A stretch of DNA of 64,000 nucleotides from Mycolicibacterium neoaurum (GCF_036946495.1 NZ_JAQIIX010000001.1:868001-932000), one strand, 5' to 3'; counted from the stretch's first letter, positions 35,700 to 44,380 are shown. The notes: generated by a model not told the origin, from the sequence alone. Translations and numbers: made by a program.

Positions 35700-36155
35700 A
35701 TGAGCACGAACCGAACCCCGCTCGATGACCTGCGCTACCTGGCCGCCATCAGTGCAGATCTCCTCGACTACGCGATCGATCGGCTCGGCCTGATCGACAT
35801 GCCGCCAGCCGCTGAGGATATGCAAACGATGCTTGAGCTGGTCCAAGGGAGGATCCGGGAGTCGCTGGCAGCGCACGCCGATGACGCGCACCTTCCACCG
35901 TCGGCGCAGCGATACTCCGACGGCCGCGCCGTTCAGACAGTCGTCGATCGCATCGAGGACCACGGCATTCGACACACCCACATCTGGCACCCCGACGTCA
36001 CCCACGAGACGAATCAGCCTCACCGCGAACAGTTCACCAGCGGCGGCGGGCACCATGTCCGGGTCGTCGGCGGCCCAGGGGTGTTCGATGTGCTCACGCT
36101 CGATGAGCTCAGCGCGCGGCGCCTGACCTCCAGCGAGGGTCCACAGCGGACGTGA
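35700..36155 (+). CDS. Hypothetical early protein
   Basis: The 151-residue acidic product begins MSTNRTPLDDLRYLAAISADLLDYAIDRLGLID. It is helical in its first 60 residues, then has a His-rich segment with HIWHPDVTH and a short beta-rich tail. There is no span or known motif. Two bases separate it from the previous stop, and a GTGA overlap couples it to the next gene. Confidence 0.6.
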   Translation: MSTNRTPLDDLRYLAAISADLLDYAIDRLGLIDMPPAAEDMQTMLELVQGRIRESLAAHADDAHLPPSAQRYSDGRAVQTVVDRIEDHGIRHTHIWHPDVTHETNQPHREQFTSGGGHHVRVVGGPGVFDVLTLDELSARRLTSSEGPQRT

Positions 36156-36478
36156 GTCGAATCGTCTCTGTGGACCGCTACGAGTGGCTGGAACGCGTTC
36201 TCGGGCACTGTGACCTGACCGCGACTCAAAAACTCGTCCTGATCGCGCTGTGGGCCTGCACGGACGATCTGGGTGCGAACGCGAGACCTGGAACGCAGGC
36301 GTTGGCCCGATTGTGCCGAGTCGGCAGCCGCGCGGTGGACGGCGCGCTGGCCGCTGGCCGGCGACTGGAGCTGCTCGAACAGACCTCCAGAGCGAACCCT
36401 CGGCGGCGACAGATGGCGGAATACCGTCTGACACTTCCCATCCCACCGTCATCTGTACCGCGTTACAGCTGGTACTGA
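36152..36478 (+). CDS. Winged-helix DNA-binding protein
   Basis: The 108-residue product starts at GTG 36152. The pattern YEWLERVLGHCDLTATQKLVLIALWACTDDLGANARPGTQALARLCRVGSRAVDGALAAGRRLELL is a MarR/DnaD-type winged helix, similar in kind to the N-terminus of the 34413 gene. It may be a replication accessory protein or regulator. The gap to the next start (36479-36582) contains no gene. Confidence 0.7.
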   Translation: MSRIVSVDRYEWLERVLGHCDLTATQKLVLIALWACTDDLGANARPGTQALARLCRVGSRAVDGALAAGRRLELLEQTSRANPRRRQMAEYRLTLPIPPSSVPRYSWY

Positions 36479-36582
36479 ACCAGAACAGGAGTGCAGGTAG
36501 ACACCGGTCAACCCGAGCCGATGTGCAGACAGAACGCCTCAACCCGAACCCCCATGCAGGCAGAAGAGGGCAGACCCGAAAG

Positions 36583-37014
36583 ATGGCACGCACCAAAGAA
36601 CCACCACCGCACGGGCACTCCAGGTATCAACAGCCCTGGAACTGCCGATGCGACCTGTGTAGGTCAGACGTAGCCGCAGCCGCCCGGGAACGGAGGAAAC
36701 GGCGCCGCATGAATCCGACACCGCGGAAGCCGATGCGCACGATGCCTGTCGAGAAACTGAACGACCCGGTGCTCGCCGCACTGATATCTGCCACCCGGAC
36801 ACCAGCTCTGCCCGGAGCCCGATGCCGTGGCCGCGCCCACCTATTCGACGAACGACACCCCGACGAGAACACCGAGGTCGCCCGCCAGCGCCAGACGCAA
36901 GCTCTGGGCCTGTGCAGTCGGTGCCCCGCACTCGACGCCTGCCGCGTGTGGCTGAACTCCCTACCCGCCAGCCAGCAGCCCAGCGGCGTCGTCGCAGGCC
37001 TACTGCGCGATTAA
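36583..37014 (+). CDS. WhiB-like iron-sulphur regulator with extra CxC domain
   Basis: The C-terminal part of the 143-residue protein carries the WhiB cysteine pattern: Cys81, Cys111, Cys114 and Cys120 (C-x29-C-x2-C-x5-C) and a turn GVVAG (135-139) in place of GVWGG. Phage WhiB proteins such as that of TM4 interfere with host WhiB2 and can cause superinfection exclusion. The N-terminal 45 residues, with WNCRCDLCRSDVAAAARERRKRRR, are an added Cys-rich basic segment like that at the start of the 44582 product. ATG 36583 was chosen because the upstream open frame lacks coding character. Confidence 0.78.
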   Translation: MARTKEPPPHGHSRYQQPWNCRCDLCRSDVAAAARERRKRRRMNPTPRKPMRTMPVEKLNDPVLAALISATRTPALPGARCRGRAHLFDERHPDENTEVARQRQTQALGLCSRCPALDACRVWLNSLPASQQPSGVVAGLLRD

Positions 37015-37048
37015 GCAGCACCAAATCCCCCCCACGAAGGAGCCCCGC

Positions 37049-37540
37049 ATGCCGCACGACCCGCGAGCGCTGAACACCATCGACTACCAGCGTGCCGCCG
37101 CGCTGATCGGCCACGAGGCCAACGGCTCGGCCGCCGGCATGCAGTTCGTCGTCGACCAGGCAGCCGGCGAGCGCCGCACCGCGCAGCTGCTCCTGGCCAC
37201 CATCGACTGCTACCGCATCGTCACTGACGAGCTGCGCACCCCGGGCGCGCTCATGGCGGTGTGGCAGCTGATCGAGCAGGAGACACGCCGCCGTCCCGAC
37301 AACGGTGACGCCCGCCGCGCGGCCACGGCTATCGTGGCGCGCCGCGACACCGACACCGACGCATTCAATGCCGTCCTGTTGGAGGCCAACGAAGTCGGCC
37401 GGCCCTTCGAACTGCTGGCGTCTGTGGTGGGCATCTATTCGGCGATCCTGCCCGAGCTGGCCACGCCGCACGCGACAGCGCACCTGGCGCAGTGGACGGC
37501 CCGAATCATCGGTCGCGGCGACACCGCCGCCGGCGCGTGA
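37049..37540 (+). CDS. Helical phage protein, paralogue of 43854 gene
   Basis: The 163-residue product starts at ATG 37049 with AAGGAG at 37037-37042. It begins MPHDPRALNTIDYQRAAALIGHEANG and is all-helical, with LVAxIxxY-type repeats (LLLATIDCYRIVTDELRTPGALMAVWQLIEQE). Motif order, spacing and the C-terminal YSAILPELATPHATAHLAQ match the product at 43854-44330 (YLALMPELHAPKGRATLAQ), so the two are paralogues flanking the structural genes. The function is unknown. Confidence 0.72.
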   Translation: MPHDPRALNTIDYQRAAALIGHEANGSAAGMQFVVDQAAGERRTAQLLLATIDCYRIVTDELRTPGALMAVWQLIEQETRRRPDNGDARRAATAIVARRDTDTDAFNAVLLEANEVGRPFELLASVVGIYSAILPELATPHATAHLAQWTARIIGRGDTAAGA

Positions 37541-37570
37541 TTGAACATGCTCCGCAGGATCGGCTATCGT
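37541..37570 (+). promoter_or_regulatory. Candidate promoter of protease-capsid genes
   Basis: A -35-like TTGAAC (37541-37546), an 18-base spacer and a -10-like TATCGT (37565-37570) lie in the 146-base gap before the TTG start at 37687. It is the only clear non-coding space ahead of the structural genes, so it is the best candidate for their promoter. The match to sigma-A consensus is moderate. Confidence 0.4.
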
Positions 37571-37686
37571 TGTGACAGCTCGGTATCCGCAGCACGCCAG
37601 GCCCCGCAGAAACGGCCCACCTGGACAGCTCCCGGTCACCATGCACCCGTCAGCGCGTATCCGCCTGTTCACGGTCTGGTGATCCT

Positions 37687-38145
37687 TTGAGCGAAACACT
37701 CACGTATTCAGCTGTTCTCACAGTCGGCGAAGGCCGCACCGTGAGCGGTCTCCTCGTCTCCTACGGAGACACCGCCACCCGCGGTTGCTTTGCCCGCACG
37801 ATCGCTGAGCGGGCGGCCAAGGTTCGGCTACTGGCCGACCTCGGCAAGGCCCGTCCCGTCGTGCTCGGTGAAGGCGCCCAGCTGCGGGAGACTGACGAAG
37901 GCCTGCATGCGACGTTCGCTGTGCCCGAGGAGCTTTCCGCGGCCCTCGACATGGCCACCGACTGGCCGGTCACGGTCCGCACCCAACGCGTCGGCGCCAG
38001 CGAGTTCAAGCTGATCGATGTGCGCCTGGGGCTCCCCGGTCAGTCGCCGGCCCGCTCGCAACCAGCCGCGAGCACTACCGAACGCCGGATCTCCGCTGAT
38101 ACCGCCCGCCGCCGGTTGGCCCTGTTAGACCTGGAGCGCGCATGA
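37687..38145 (+). CDS. Prohead-protease-like protein without catalytic residues
   Basis: The 152-residue product (TTG start) follows the fold pattern of the active protease encoded next to it: GLLVSYGDTATRGCFARTIAERAAKVRLLADLGKARPVVLG against the protease segment from GFGAMFNTPT to HPLFG, then EGLHATFAVPEE against RGLYVAARMA. Where the protease has His (FDHGR) and Ser (GMSFRF), this protein has no His (LADLGK) and VTVRTQ. Both end in STTERRISADTARRRLALLDLERA-like tails. It is therefore probably an inactive duplicate, perhaps a scaffold or regulator. ATGA overlap with the protease gene. Confidence 0.65.
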   Translation: MSETLTYSAVLTVGEGRTVSGLLVSYGDTATRGCFARTIAERAAKVRLLADLGKARPVVLGEGAQLRETDEGLHATFAVPEELSAALDMATDWPVTVRTQRVGASEFKLIDVRLGLPGQSPARSQPAASTTERRISADTARRRLALLDLERA

Positions 38146-38807
38146 GAACCTTGGTGCGCGACAACCTTTGTCGGTCGCTGCCGTTCACCGCGGTCCGCGA
38201 CGGGGCCGCCGACACCGACGCCGACGATGGCCGCAACTTCCAGGGCTTTGGGGCCATGTTCAACACCCCGACCCGGATCGATTCCTGGGGAGAGGGCAGA
38301 TTCGACGAGCAGATCGCGCCCGGCGCGTTCCGCAAGTCGCTGCGCGAGGTGGCCCCGAAATTCCAGTTCGACCACGGCCGGCACCCACTGTTCGGCTCAC
38401 TGCCCTGCGGGGTGATCACCGACATTCACGAAGACGAACGCGGCCTGTACGTCGCAGCGCGGATGGCCGCGGCCACGCTGTGGGAATCGCTGCGCGAGGC
38501 CATCGCCTCCGGTGCCGTCGACGGCATGAGTTTCCGGTTCTCCGTGATCCGGGAGGAGTGGCGCGACACCCGCGGCAAGCTCGTCCAGCCCGAAGACGTC
38601 AAGCGGATCCTGTTCTACGGCGAACAGCCCGAACGCGCACCCCTGCTACGCACCCTCAAAGAGGTCCGCGTGACTGAAGTCGGCCCGGTCGTCTGGCCGG
38701 CCTACAGCAGCACCAGCGCCACGCTGCGCACACACCAATCCGGCAGCACCATCACCAGCTCCACGGCCCGACGCCGCCTCAAACTGCTCTCCCTGGAAAG
38801 GAACTGA
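38142..38807 (+). CDS. HK97-type prohead protease
   Basis: The 221-residue protein of the U35/S78 herpesvirus-protease-like fold has GFGAMFNTPTRIDSWGEGRFDEQIAPGAFRKSL (about 35-67), catalytic His in FQFDHGRHPLFG (His78) and Ser in VDGMSFRFSV (Ser130). It cleaves the capsid scaffold domain during head maturation. It overlaps the upstream paralogue by four bases and lies 7 bases before the capsid gene. Confidence 0.93.
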   Translation: MRTLVRDNLCRSLPFTAVRDGAADTDADDGRNFQGFGAMFNTPTRIDSWGEGRFDEQIAPGAFRKSLREVAPKFQFDHGRHPLFGSLPCGVITDIHEDERGLYVAARMAAATLWESLREAIASGAVDGMSFRFSVIREEWRDTRGKLVQPEDVKRILFYGEQPERAPLLRTLKEVRVTEVGPVVWPAYSSTSATLRTHQSGSTITSSTARRRLKLLSLERN

Positions 38808-38814
38808 CTCCACC

Positions 38815-40296
38815 ATGACCATCCGCCTCGAGACCCGCCCCGACGCTCTGGAACGACAGATCGCCGACGCCCGCAAGGAAGCCCGCACGCTGCTCGACCG
38901 CGCCGGCGGTGCCGACCTCACCGGCGCCGAGGCCGAACGCTTCGACGAACTCACCGAGCTCATCGAGGCTGGAAACCGTCAACTGGAGGGCATCGATCGC
39001 AACTTCGCCGCCATCCGCGACGCTGCGAGCGACCTGCGCTTCTTCCCCGGCAGCACCGGCGGCGGGGACAGCACCCGAGACGACGGTGACCAGCGTGGCC
39101 GAGCAGGTGGTGCACGCCGCCGACACCGCGACCCCTGGGACACCAGCCACCTGACGCGCATGGGTGTGTTCGGCCGCGACGAGGAATCGATCGGCAAGGA
39201 GCTGCACGAACGTGCCCTCGACGCTGTCGAGGACATGCCCCAGGCCACCGACAAGGTCCGGGAAGCGGCAACCCGGTTCATCGAGCGCGACGACCCCGAC
39301 CTCGGCAGTCCGACAGCACAGCTGGTGCTGGCCACCACCAGCCCGCAGTACATGCGGTCGTTCATCAAGATCATCCGCGCCAAGGGCAACATGGCAGCGC
39401 TGCGTGCCGAAGACCAGGAGATGCTGGCCCGCGCGATGTCGCTGGTCGACCTCAATGGCGGCTTCGCCGTGCCGTTCCAGCTCGACCCGTCGGTCATCCT
39501 GACCGCCGACGGTTCGGTGAATCAGGTCCGTGAGATCGCTCGCGTGGTCCAAGCCACAGGCGACGTCTGGCATGGCCTCTCCTCCACTGGGGTGTTCGGC
39601 TCGTGGGACGGTGAAGGCGAAGAGGTCTCCGACGATTCCCCGACGCTGGAACAGCCCGCGATCCCGGTGCACAAGTACCAGGCGTTCGTGCCGCTTTCGC
39701 ATGAGCTGCAGATGGACGCCCCCGGGCTGGCCGACGACATCGCCCGAATGCTGGCCGACGACAAGGACACCAAGGAATCCATCGCGCACGTCACCGGGAC
39801 AGGCGTGGGCCAGCCGACCGGCATCATCACCGCGCTGGCCGGAACCGCCTCGGTGAGGCCGGCCATCACGGCCGACACCCTGTCCGCTAAGGATGTGTAC
39901 GACCTCGATAGCGCGCTGCCGCAGCGCTATGCCGCCAACGGTTCCTGGCTGGCGCACCGCAAGACCTACAACGCCTTGCGCCAGTTCGATCAGGGCGGCG
40001 GCAACGCACTGTGGGGCCAGCTCGCCGACGGCCGCAAGTCCGAGCTGCTCGGCCGACCCAACTACATCGCCGAAGCGATGAAGAGCACCATCGCCGCCGG
40101 CCAGACCAACCACATGTTGGTGTTCGGAAACTTCCGCAACTACGTCATCGCGGATCGTTTGGGCGCCACCATGTCCTACATCCCCCACCTGTTCGGCCCC
40201 AACGGGCGACCCAACGGCAAGGCCGGCTGGCACGCCTGGTTCCGCAGCGGCGCGGACAGCGTGAACGACGCAGCCTTCCGCGTCCTGGACTGCTAA
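38815..40296 (+). CDS. HK97-fold major capsid protein
   Basis: The 493-residue protein has an N-terminal coiled-coil delta domain (about 1-110, LEAQIADARKEARTLLDRAGG-type), an Arg/Gly linker and the HK97 capsid fold (about 165-490). Signatures include GGFAVPFQLDPSVILTADG, IPVHKYQAFVPLSHELQMDA and a C-terminal GWHAWFRSGADSVNDAAFRVLDC. The adjacent protease would remove the delta domain. It forms the icosahedral shell. A strong hairpin follows at 40317. It is unrelated in sequence to the broken capsid-like gene at 3574-4700. Confidence 0.94.
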   Translation: MTIRLETRPDALERQIADARKEARTLLDRAGGADLTGAEAERFDELTELIEAGNRQLEGIDRNFAAIRDAASDLRFFPGSTGGGDSTRDDGDQRGRAGGARRRHRDPWDTSHLTRMGVFGRDEESIGKELHERALDAVEDMPQATDKVREAATRFIERDDPDLGSPTAQLVLATTSPQYMRSFIKIIRAKGNMAALRAEDQEMLARAMSLVDLNGGFAVPFQLDPSVILTADGSVNQVREIARVVQATGDVWHGLSSTGVFGSWDGEGEEVSDDSPTLEQPAIPVHKYQAFVPLSHELQMDAPGLADDIARMLADDKDTKESIAHVTGTGVGQPTGIITALAGTASVRPAITADTLSAKDVYDLDSALPQRYAANGSWLAHRKTYNALRQFDQGGGNALWGQLADGRKSELLGRPNYIAEAMKSTIAAGQTNHMLVFGNFRNYVIADRLGATMSYIPHLFGPNGRPNGKAGWHAWFRSGADSVNDAAFRVLDC

Positions 40297-40316
40297 CGGC
40301 CGCAACGGGTGTCACG

Positions 40317-40343
40317 GTGGGGGTGCGTCTGGCGCACCCCCAC
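40317..40343 (+). terminator. Intrinsic terminator after capsid gene
   Basis: GTGGGGGTGCG (40317-40327) and CGCACCCCCAC (40333-40343) form a perfect 11-bp stem with a 5-nt loop, 21 bases after the capsid stop. It has no T-run. It should lower expression of the tape-measure gene relative to capsid. Confidence 0.75.
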
Positions 40344-40396
40344 CGACAGGGCACCGAGTGACTTGTCAGCCATCGAGCCGATAGAAGGTAGCGATC

Positions 40397-43300
40397 TTGG
40401 CGATCCATGTGGACGTCTTCACCCGGCTCAACGAGCGGCGGGTGCGCCAGGACGCCAGGGCCCTTGTCGATGAGTTCGATAGCGCGGGCGAGCGTGCCGG
40501 TAAGAACTTCGGGGAGAACCTTTCCGCGGGCATCGAACGCTCCGGCCCGCGAGTCGAACGATCGGCAGCCCGGATGGAGAAGGCCACCGACAAGGTGGCC
40601 GACTCGATGGGCCGGGTCAATGTCGAGATGGCGAAATATGCGGAGCTGCAGAAGAAATCGACCGCGACTGACCGACAGAAGATCCAGCAGTCGGAAGCCC
40701 TGGCTCGGGCCCAGCGGGCGCACGCCGCCGCGGTGCGCGATGCAACCCGTGCCATGATGCGTTCCAACGAGGAATCTGACCGCACCGTCTCACGCATGGC
40801 CACCCTCAACACCAGCCTGAGCTTGATGGGCAAGGGTAGCGGTGCGCTGGCCATCGGTGCGCTGGCCCCCACGCTCGCCGTCGCAGCTGGTGCCGCGGCC
40901 ACCGCCGCCGGTGCAATAGCGCTGCTGCCCGGTGCGATCGGCGGGGCTGTCGCCGCGTTCGGGGCCCTCAAGATCGCCACCCTCGGGTTCGGCGACGCGA
41001 TGAGCAACCTGCGCGACCCGGAGAAGTTCGCCGAGTCACTGCAGTCGCTGTCCCCGAATGCCCAGCAAGCAGCGCTGTCGATCCGATCGTTGATGCCCGC
41101 CTTCGACTCGCTGAAGAACACGACTCAGGACGCCCTGTTCGATGGGATATCGGGCCAAATCCAGTCACTGTCAACATCATTGATGCCGACCGTGCAGCGT
41201 GTCACCGTCGGCGTCGCGGGTGCGTTCAATGAGATTTTCATGGGCGTCACCAGTCAGCTGATGTCCCCGGATACCTTCGCTTCGCTGGACAACCTCGCCG
41301 ATAACGTGGTGAGCGCGTTCGACAAGCTGGCACCGGCCGCGGCCCCTTTCACCGCAGCCATGACCGACATCATGAGCGTCGGCTCGGAGTTCCTGCCCGG
41401 CATGGCCGACGCGGTCAGCGCCGCCGCGCAGAAGTTCGCCGCGTTCATCAGCGAAGGGATGCGCACCGGCGAGCTGAAACAACACATGGCTGACGCGTTG
41501 GCCGTGGCCAAGGAGATCGGCAGAGCCATCATCGCGGTGGGCAACGCATTCGTCTCCCTGGGGCCGGCCGCCCGTGAGGTGCTGCCCGTCCTGGTCGACG
41601 GTCTGGACTCCGTGTCGAAGCTGCTGCGCGAACACCCCAACCTGATCTGGGGCGTGGTCGGCGCGTTCACAGCATGGAAGACCATCCAGGGCGTCGCCGC
41701 ACTGACCTCGTCACTACAGACCATCAGCACCCTGCTCAGCACCGGCCTGCCCGCCGCCGCCGGCAAGGGCGCTGGCGGGATCACCGCCGCACTGGCCAAG
41801 ATCAAGATGCCGCCCTGGCTGCTGACGATCGGCAAATGGGCTCCGCTGGCCGGTGTGGGCCTGAACTCCGACGTCCGCACCCCTGGCGAGGTCGGGCTGC
41901 CCGCAGTCCAATATGACGACCAGGGGCGCCCCTACCTGCCCGGCACTGCGTATGACCCAGGCCTCAACCGCACCGGCGGCAGCTTCGGACCCGGCGCCGA
42001 CCAGTTCCAACCCCACCCCGGGCGTGCACCCTTCGGGACTGGCCTGACCAACGGACGCCCGCACAACGCCCCCGAGACACCGCTGTTCGACGTGCCAGTA
42101 CCCACGGGCACCAACAGCGGCCCGCGACTGCCCGACGCGCCCGTGCTGCCCTACACAGCCAATCGCAGCACCGCGCCCACCGCGGCGCTGTTCTCCGCCG
42201 AGAACGCCGTCTACGACGCCCGCCACGACCTCGAGGAGAAGCGCGCCCGACTCACCCAGCTCCAGTCCACCAACACCGCGACAGACAGCGACATCCAGGA
42301 CGCCCGCAACGACGTGGCCAAGGCAGAAGAAGACGAGCACGAAGCTCAGCTGCGATTGAACGAAGCACGACTGTCGGCCACCCGCGCGGGAATCAACCAG
42401 CTCAACTCCGCTGCCAACCAGCTGGGCGATATCGGCGCGAAACTGGACCAGGACTTCGGCCTGTCGCGTGGTCTGCCTGGGCTTGCGGAGAACCTGATCA
42501 AGTTCGTCGCCAATCTTGCTGCCGCTGGCCCGATGGCACAGCTCGGCGCCATCGCGGCCGCCTCCCCGTCCCAGGGTGGCTACGGCGCAATGGGGGTCCT
42601 CGGTGCCCAGGGCGCGTTCGGCGATCGATTCACCGGCATCGACCCCCAGCGCATGTACGGCGGATACGGGCCGTCGGGGATCGGCCCGGCCGCGCTCGGC
42701 GGCGGCATGGGATACGGGGCCTACCCCGGGGACGCCGCGCTGCTGGCCAACGTGCCGTCCGGCCGCTACACCCAGGAAGAACGCGGCGATCTCACCCAGG
42801 GTCTGGCCGACTGCTCCAGCGCCGTCGAAGACCTCGTCAACATGCTGGACGGGCGGCCCACCGGTGGGGCGTCGATGACGACGCACAACGCTCACGAGTG
42901 GCTGCAGTCCCGCGGGTTCCGGCCCGGTATGGGCGGACCGGGTGACATGCGTGTCGGGTTCAACCCCGACCACATGCAGGCAACACTGCCCGGCGGAACG
43001 CCCTTCAACTGGGGGTCGAAGGAGGCAGCGGCCCGCGGTGGTGTCGGCGGTACCGGTGCATACGACCCGTCGTTCACGTCGCACTACTACCGGCCGGCCA
43101 CCGGCGGCGTGCCGTCACTGACTACCAGCCCGTCGTTGGCGCCGAGCCCGTCACTGTCCACCAGCGGTGTGCCGTCCTCGGCCGCGCTCAACAGCGACCC
43201 CTCGCTGACCAACCCCGCCCTCACCCCGGCGGTCCTGCCGCCACTCGGGTCGGTGCCCAGCAGCGGCGGCCCATTCAGCACCGGAATGCCGCAGGCTGCG

Positions 43301-43840
43301 TTCTTCGGCGGCCCGGGAGGCCCTGGCGCGGGTGCCACACCGATCGGTGGGCTCGCCCCGCCCGGGGGCTCCGGCGGTGGCGGCGCGGTCGGACTCACCG
43401 GCGGCGGCGCGATCGGTCTCGGCATGCAGGCCGGCGGTATGGCCCTCGACGTCATGGCGCCAGGCGCCGGACAGGCTGCGCAAACCGCAATCAAGCTCGG
43501 CTCTCGCGCCATCGAGTTCGGATCCCAAGCCGGCAGCATCGGTGTCAGCGGCGTCATGGAAACCCTGCTGCCCACCGGCGGATCGGAGCTGGCCAACAAC
43601 AACTGGGCCACCAAGCTCCTCGGCGGGCTAGCAGGCATGGGCCCAGCACTGCCGAACACCGCCGGCGGGAAGTCCGCCGGCCAGCTGGGCGGCCAACCCG
43701 CGCAAAGCGACCAGAACGCACCGAACGAGACGAACAACAACTACGACGTCAAAATCGACGCTGCCGCAAGGGATTCCGGAGGACTCATGCGCGACTTCGA
43801 GTACCACACCACCGCGGCCGCAGCCGCCCCCGGAATGTAA
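40397..43840 (+). CDS. Tape-measure protein with Cys/His peptidase-like domain
   Basis: The 1147-residue protein (TTG start) has a helical N-terminus (about 1-135, NERRVRQDARALVDEFDSAG). Two or three hydrophobic segments (about 145-195, TLAVAAGAAATAAGAIALLPGAIGGAVAAFGAL) and a long helical region are typical of siphophage tape-measure proteins, which set tail length and pass through the host envelope. Around 800-865, LADCSSAVEDLVN (Cys806) and DHMQATLPGG (His859) match NlpC/P60-type Cys and His motifs, so it may cut peptidoglycan. The last 280 residues are Pro/Ser/Gly-rich. No other tail gene accompanies it. Confidence 0.85.
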   Translation: MAIHVDVFTRLNERRVRQDARALVDEFDSAGERAGKNFGENLSAGIERSGPRVERSAARMEKATDKVADSMGRVNVEMAKYAELQKKSTATDRQKIQQSEALARAQRAHAAAVRDATRAMMRSNEESDRTVSRMATLNTSLSLMGKGSGALAIGALAPTLAVAAGAAATAAGAIALLPGAIGGAVAAFGALKIATLGFGDAMSNLRDPEKFAESLQSLSPNAQQAALSIRSLMPAFDSLKNTTQDALFDGISGQIQSLSTSLMPTVQRVTVGVAGAFNEIFMGVTSQLMSPDTFASLDNLADNVVSAFDKLAPAAAPFTAAMTDIMSVGSEFLPGMADAVSAAAQKFAAFISEGMRTGELKQHMADALAVAKEIGRAIIAVGNAFVSLGPAAREVLPVLVDGLDSVSKLLREHPNLIWGVVGAFTAWKTIQGVAALTSSLQTISTLLSTGLPAAAGKGAGGITAALAKIKMPPWLLTIGKWAPLAGVGLNSDVRTPGEVGLPAVQYDDQGRPYLPGTAYDPGLNRTGGSFGPGADQFQPHPGRAPFGTGLTNGRPHNAPETPLFDVPVPTGTNSGPRLPDAPVLPYTANRSTAPTAALFSAENAVYDARHDLEEKRARLTQLQSTNTATDSDIQDARNDVAKAEEDEHEAQLRLNEARLSATRAGINQLNSAANQLGDIGAKLDQDFGLSRGLPGLAENLIKFVANLAAAGPMAQLGAIAAASPSQGGYGAMGVLGAQGAFGDRFTGIDPQRMYGGYGPSGIGPAALGGGMGYGAYPGDAALLANVPSGRYTQEERGDLTQGLADCSSAVEDLVNMLDGRPTGGASMTTHNAHEWLQSRGFRPGMGGPGDMRVGFNPDHMQATLPGGTPFNWGSKEAAARGGVGGTGAYDPSFTSHYYRPATGGVPSLTTSPSLAPSPSLSTSGVPSSAALNSDPSLTNPALTPAVLPPLGSVPSSGGPFSTGMPQAAFFGGPGGPGAGATPIGGLAPPGGSGGGGAVGLTGGGAIGLGMQAGGMALDVMAPGAGQAAQTAIKLGSRAIEFGSQAGSIGVSGVMETLLPTGGSELANNNWATKLLGGLAGMGPALPNTAGGKSAGQLGGQPAQSDQNAPNETNNNYDVKIDAAARDSGGLMRDFEYHTTAAAAAPGM

Positions 43841-43853
43841 GGCAATCGATCTC

Positions 43854-44330
43854 ATGACAGACCCCGTGACCACTTCACCCGTCGACGAGCAGCGGGCATC
43901 CGCACTGCTCTCACACCTTGCATCGGCCGATCAGCAAGGCGCCGCATTCATCGTCAACCAATCCGCGGCCGACGGCAGGCACACAGCGCTACTCGCAGCC
44001 ATCGCCGACACCGGCGGCAAACTGATGGCGGCACTGCGCACCGACACAGGCATCGAAGCCGCGGTATCCATGGTCCAAGCCTGGGTAGAACAGGACGAAT
44101 CGCCAGATCACCGGCGTGCGGGCGGCATCATCGCCTGCCGATTCCAGTTCGAGCACGCCCACTTCCTCGGCCACATCGCCGACGCAGCAGCGGCTGGCCG
44201 TCTCGACGAACTCGTCCTGACCACCGCGCAGTGCTACCTGGCGCTCATGCCAGAACTGCATGCCCCGAAAGGGCGAGCCACCCTGGCGCAAATGGCAGCC
44301 GCTCTATCCAGCGAGTCCCCAGACCGATGA
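43854..44330 (+). CDS. Helical phage protein, paralogue of 37049 gene
   Basis: The 158-residue product begins MTDPVTTSPVDEQRASALLSHLASADQQGAAFIVNQSAADGR, 13 bases after the tape-measure stop. It shares the order of helices and the ending CYLALMPELHAPKGRATLAQMAAAL with the 37049 product. Immediately after it come a strong terminator and a repeat-rich stretch. The function is unknown. Its position after the tape measure could suggest a tail assembly role, but its paralogue lies before the head genes. Confidence 0.7.
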   Translation: MTDPVTTSPVDEQRASALLSHLASADQQGAAFIVNQSAADGRHTALLAAIADTGGKLMAALRTDTGIEAAVSMVQAWVEQDESPDHRRAGGIIACRFQFEHAHFLGHIADAAAAGRLDELVLTTAQCYLALMPELHAPKGRATLAQMAAALSSESPDR

Positions 44331-44349
44331 GCTCAAGCCCCCGGCAACC

Positions 44350-44374
44350 GGGGTGTCCGCCGAACGGACACCCC
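44350..44374 (+). terminator. Intrinsic terminator after structural genes
   Basis: GGGGTGTCCG (44350-44359) and CGGACACCCC (44365-44374) form a perfect 10-bp stem with a 5-nt loop, 20 bases past the stop of the 43854 gene. It closes the structural operon. Confidence 0.8.
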
Positions 44375-44380
44375 CGCACT

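Noticed and set aside
41714..43084. 456-codon frame antisense to the tape-measure gene
   Set aside because: Shadow frame of a Gly/Ala/Pro-rich gene; no start signal and no protein-like domain.
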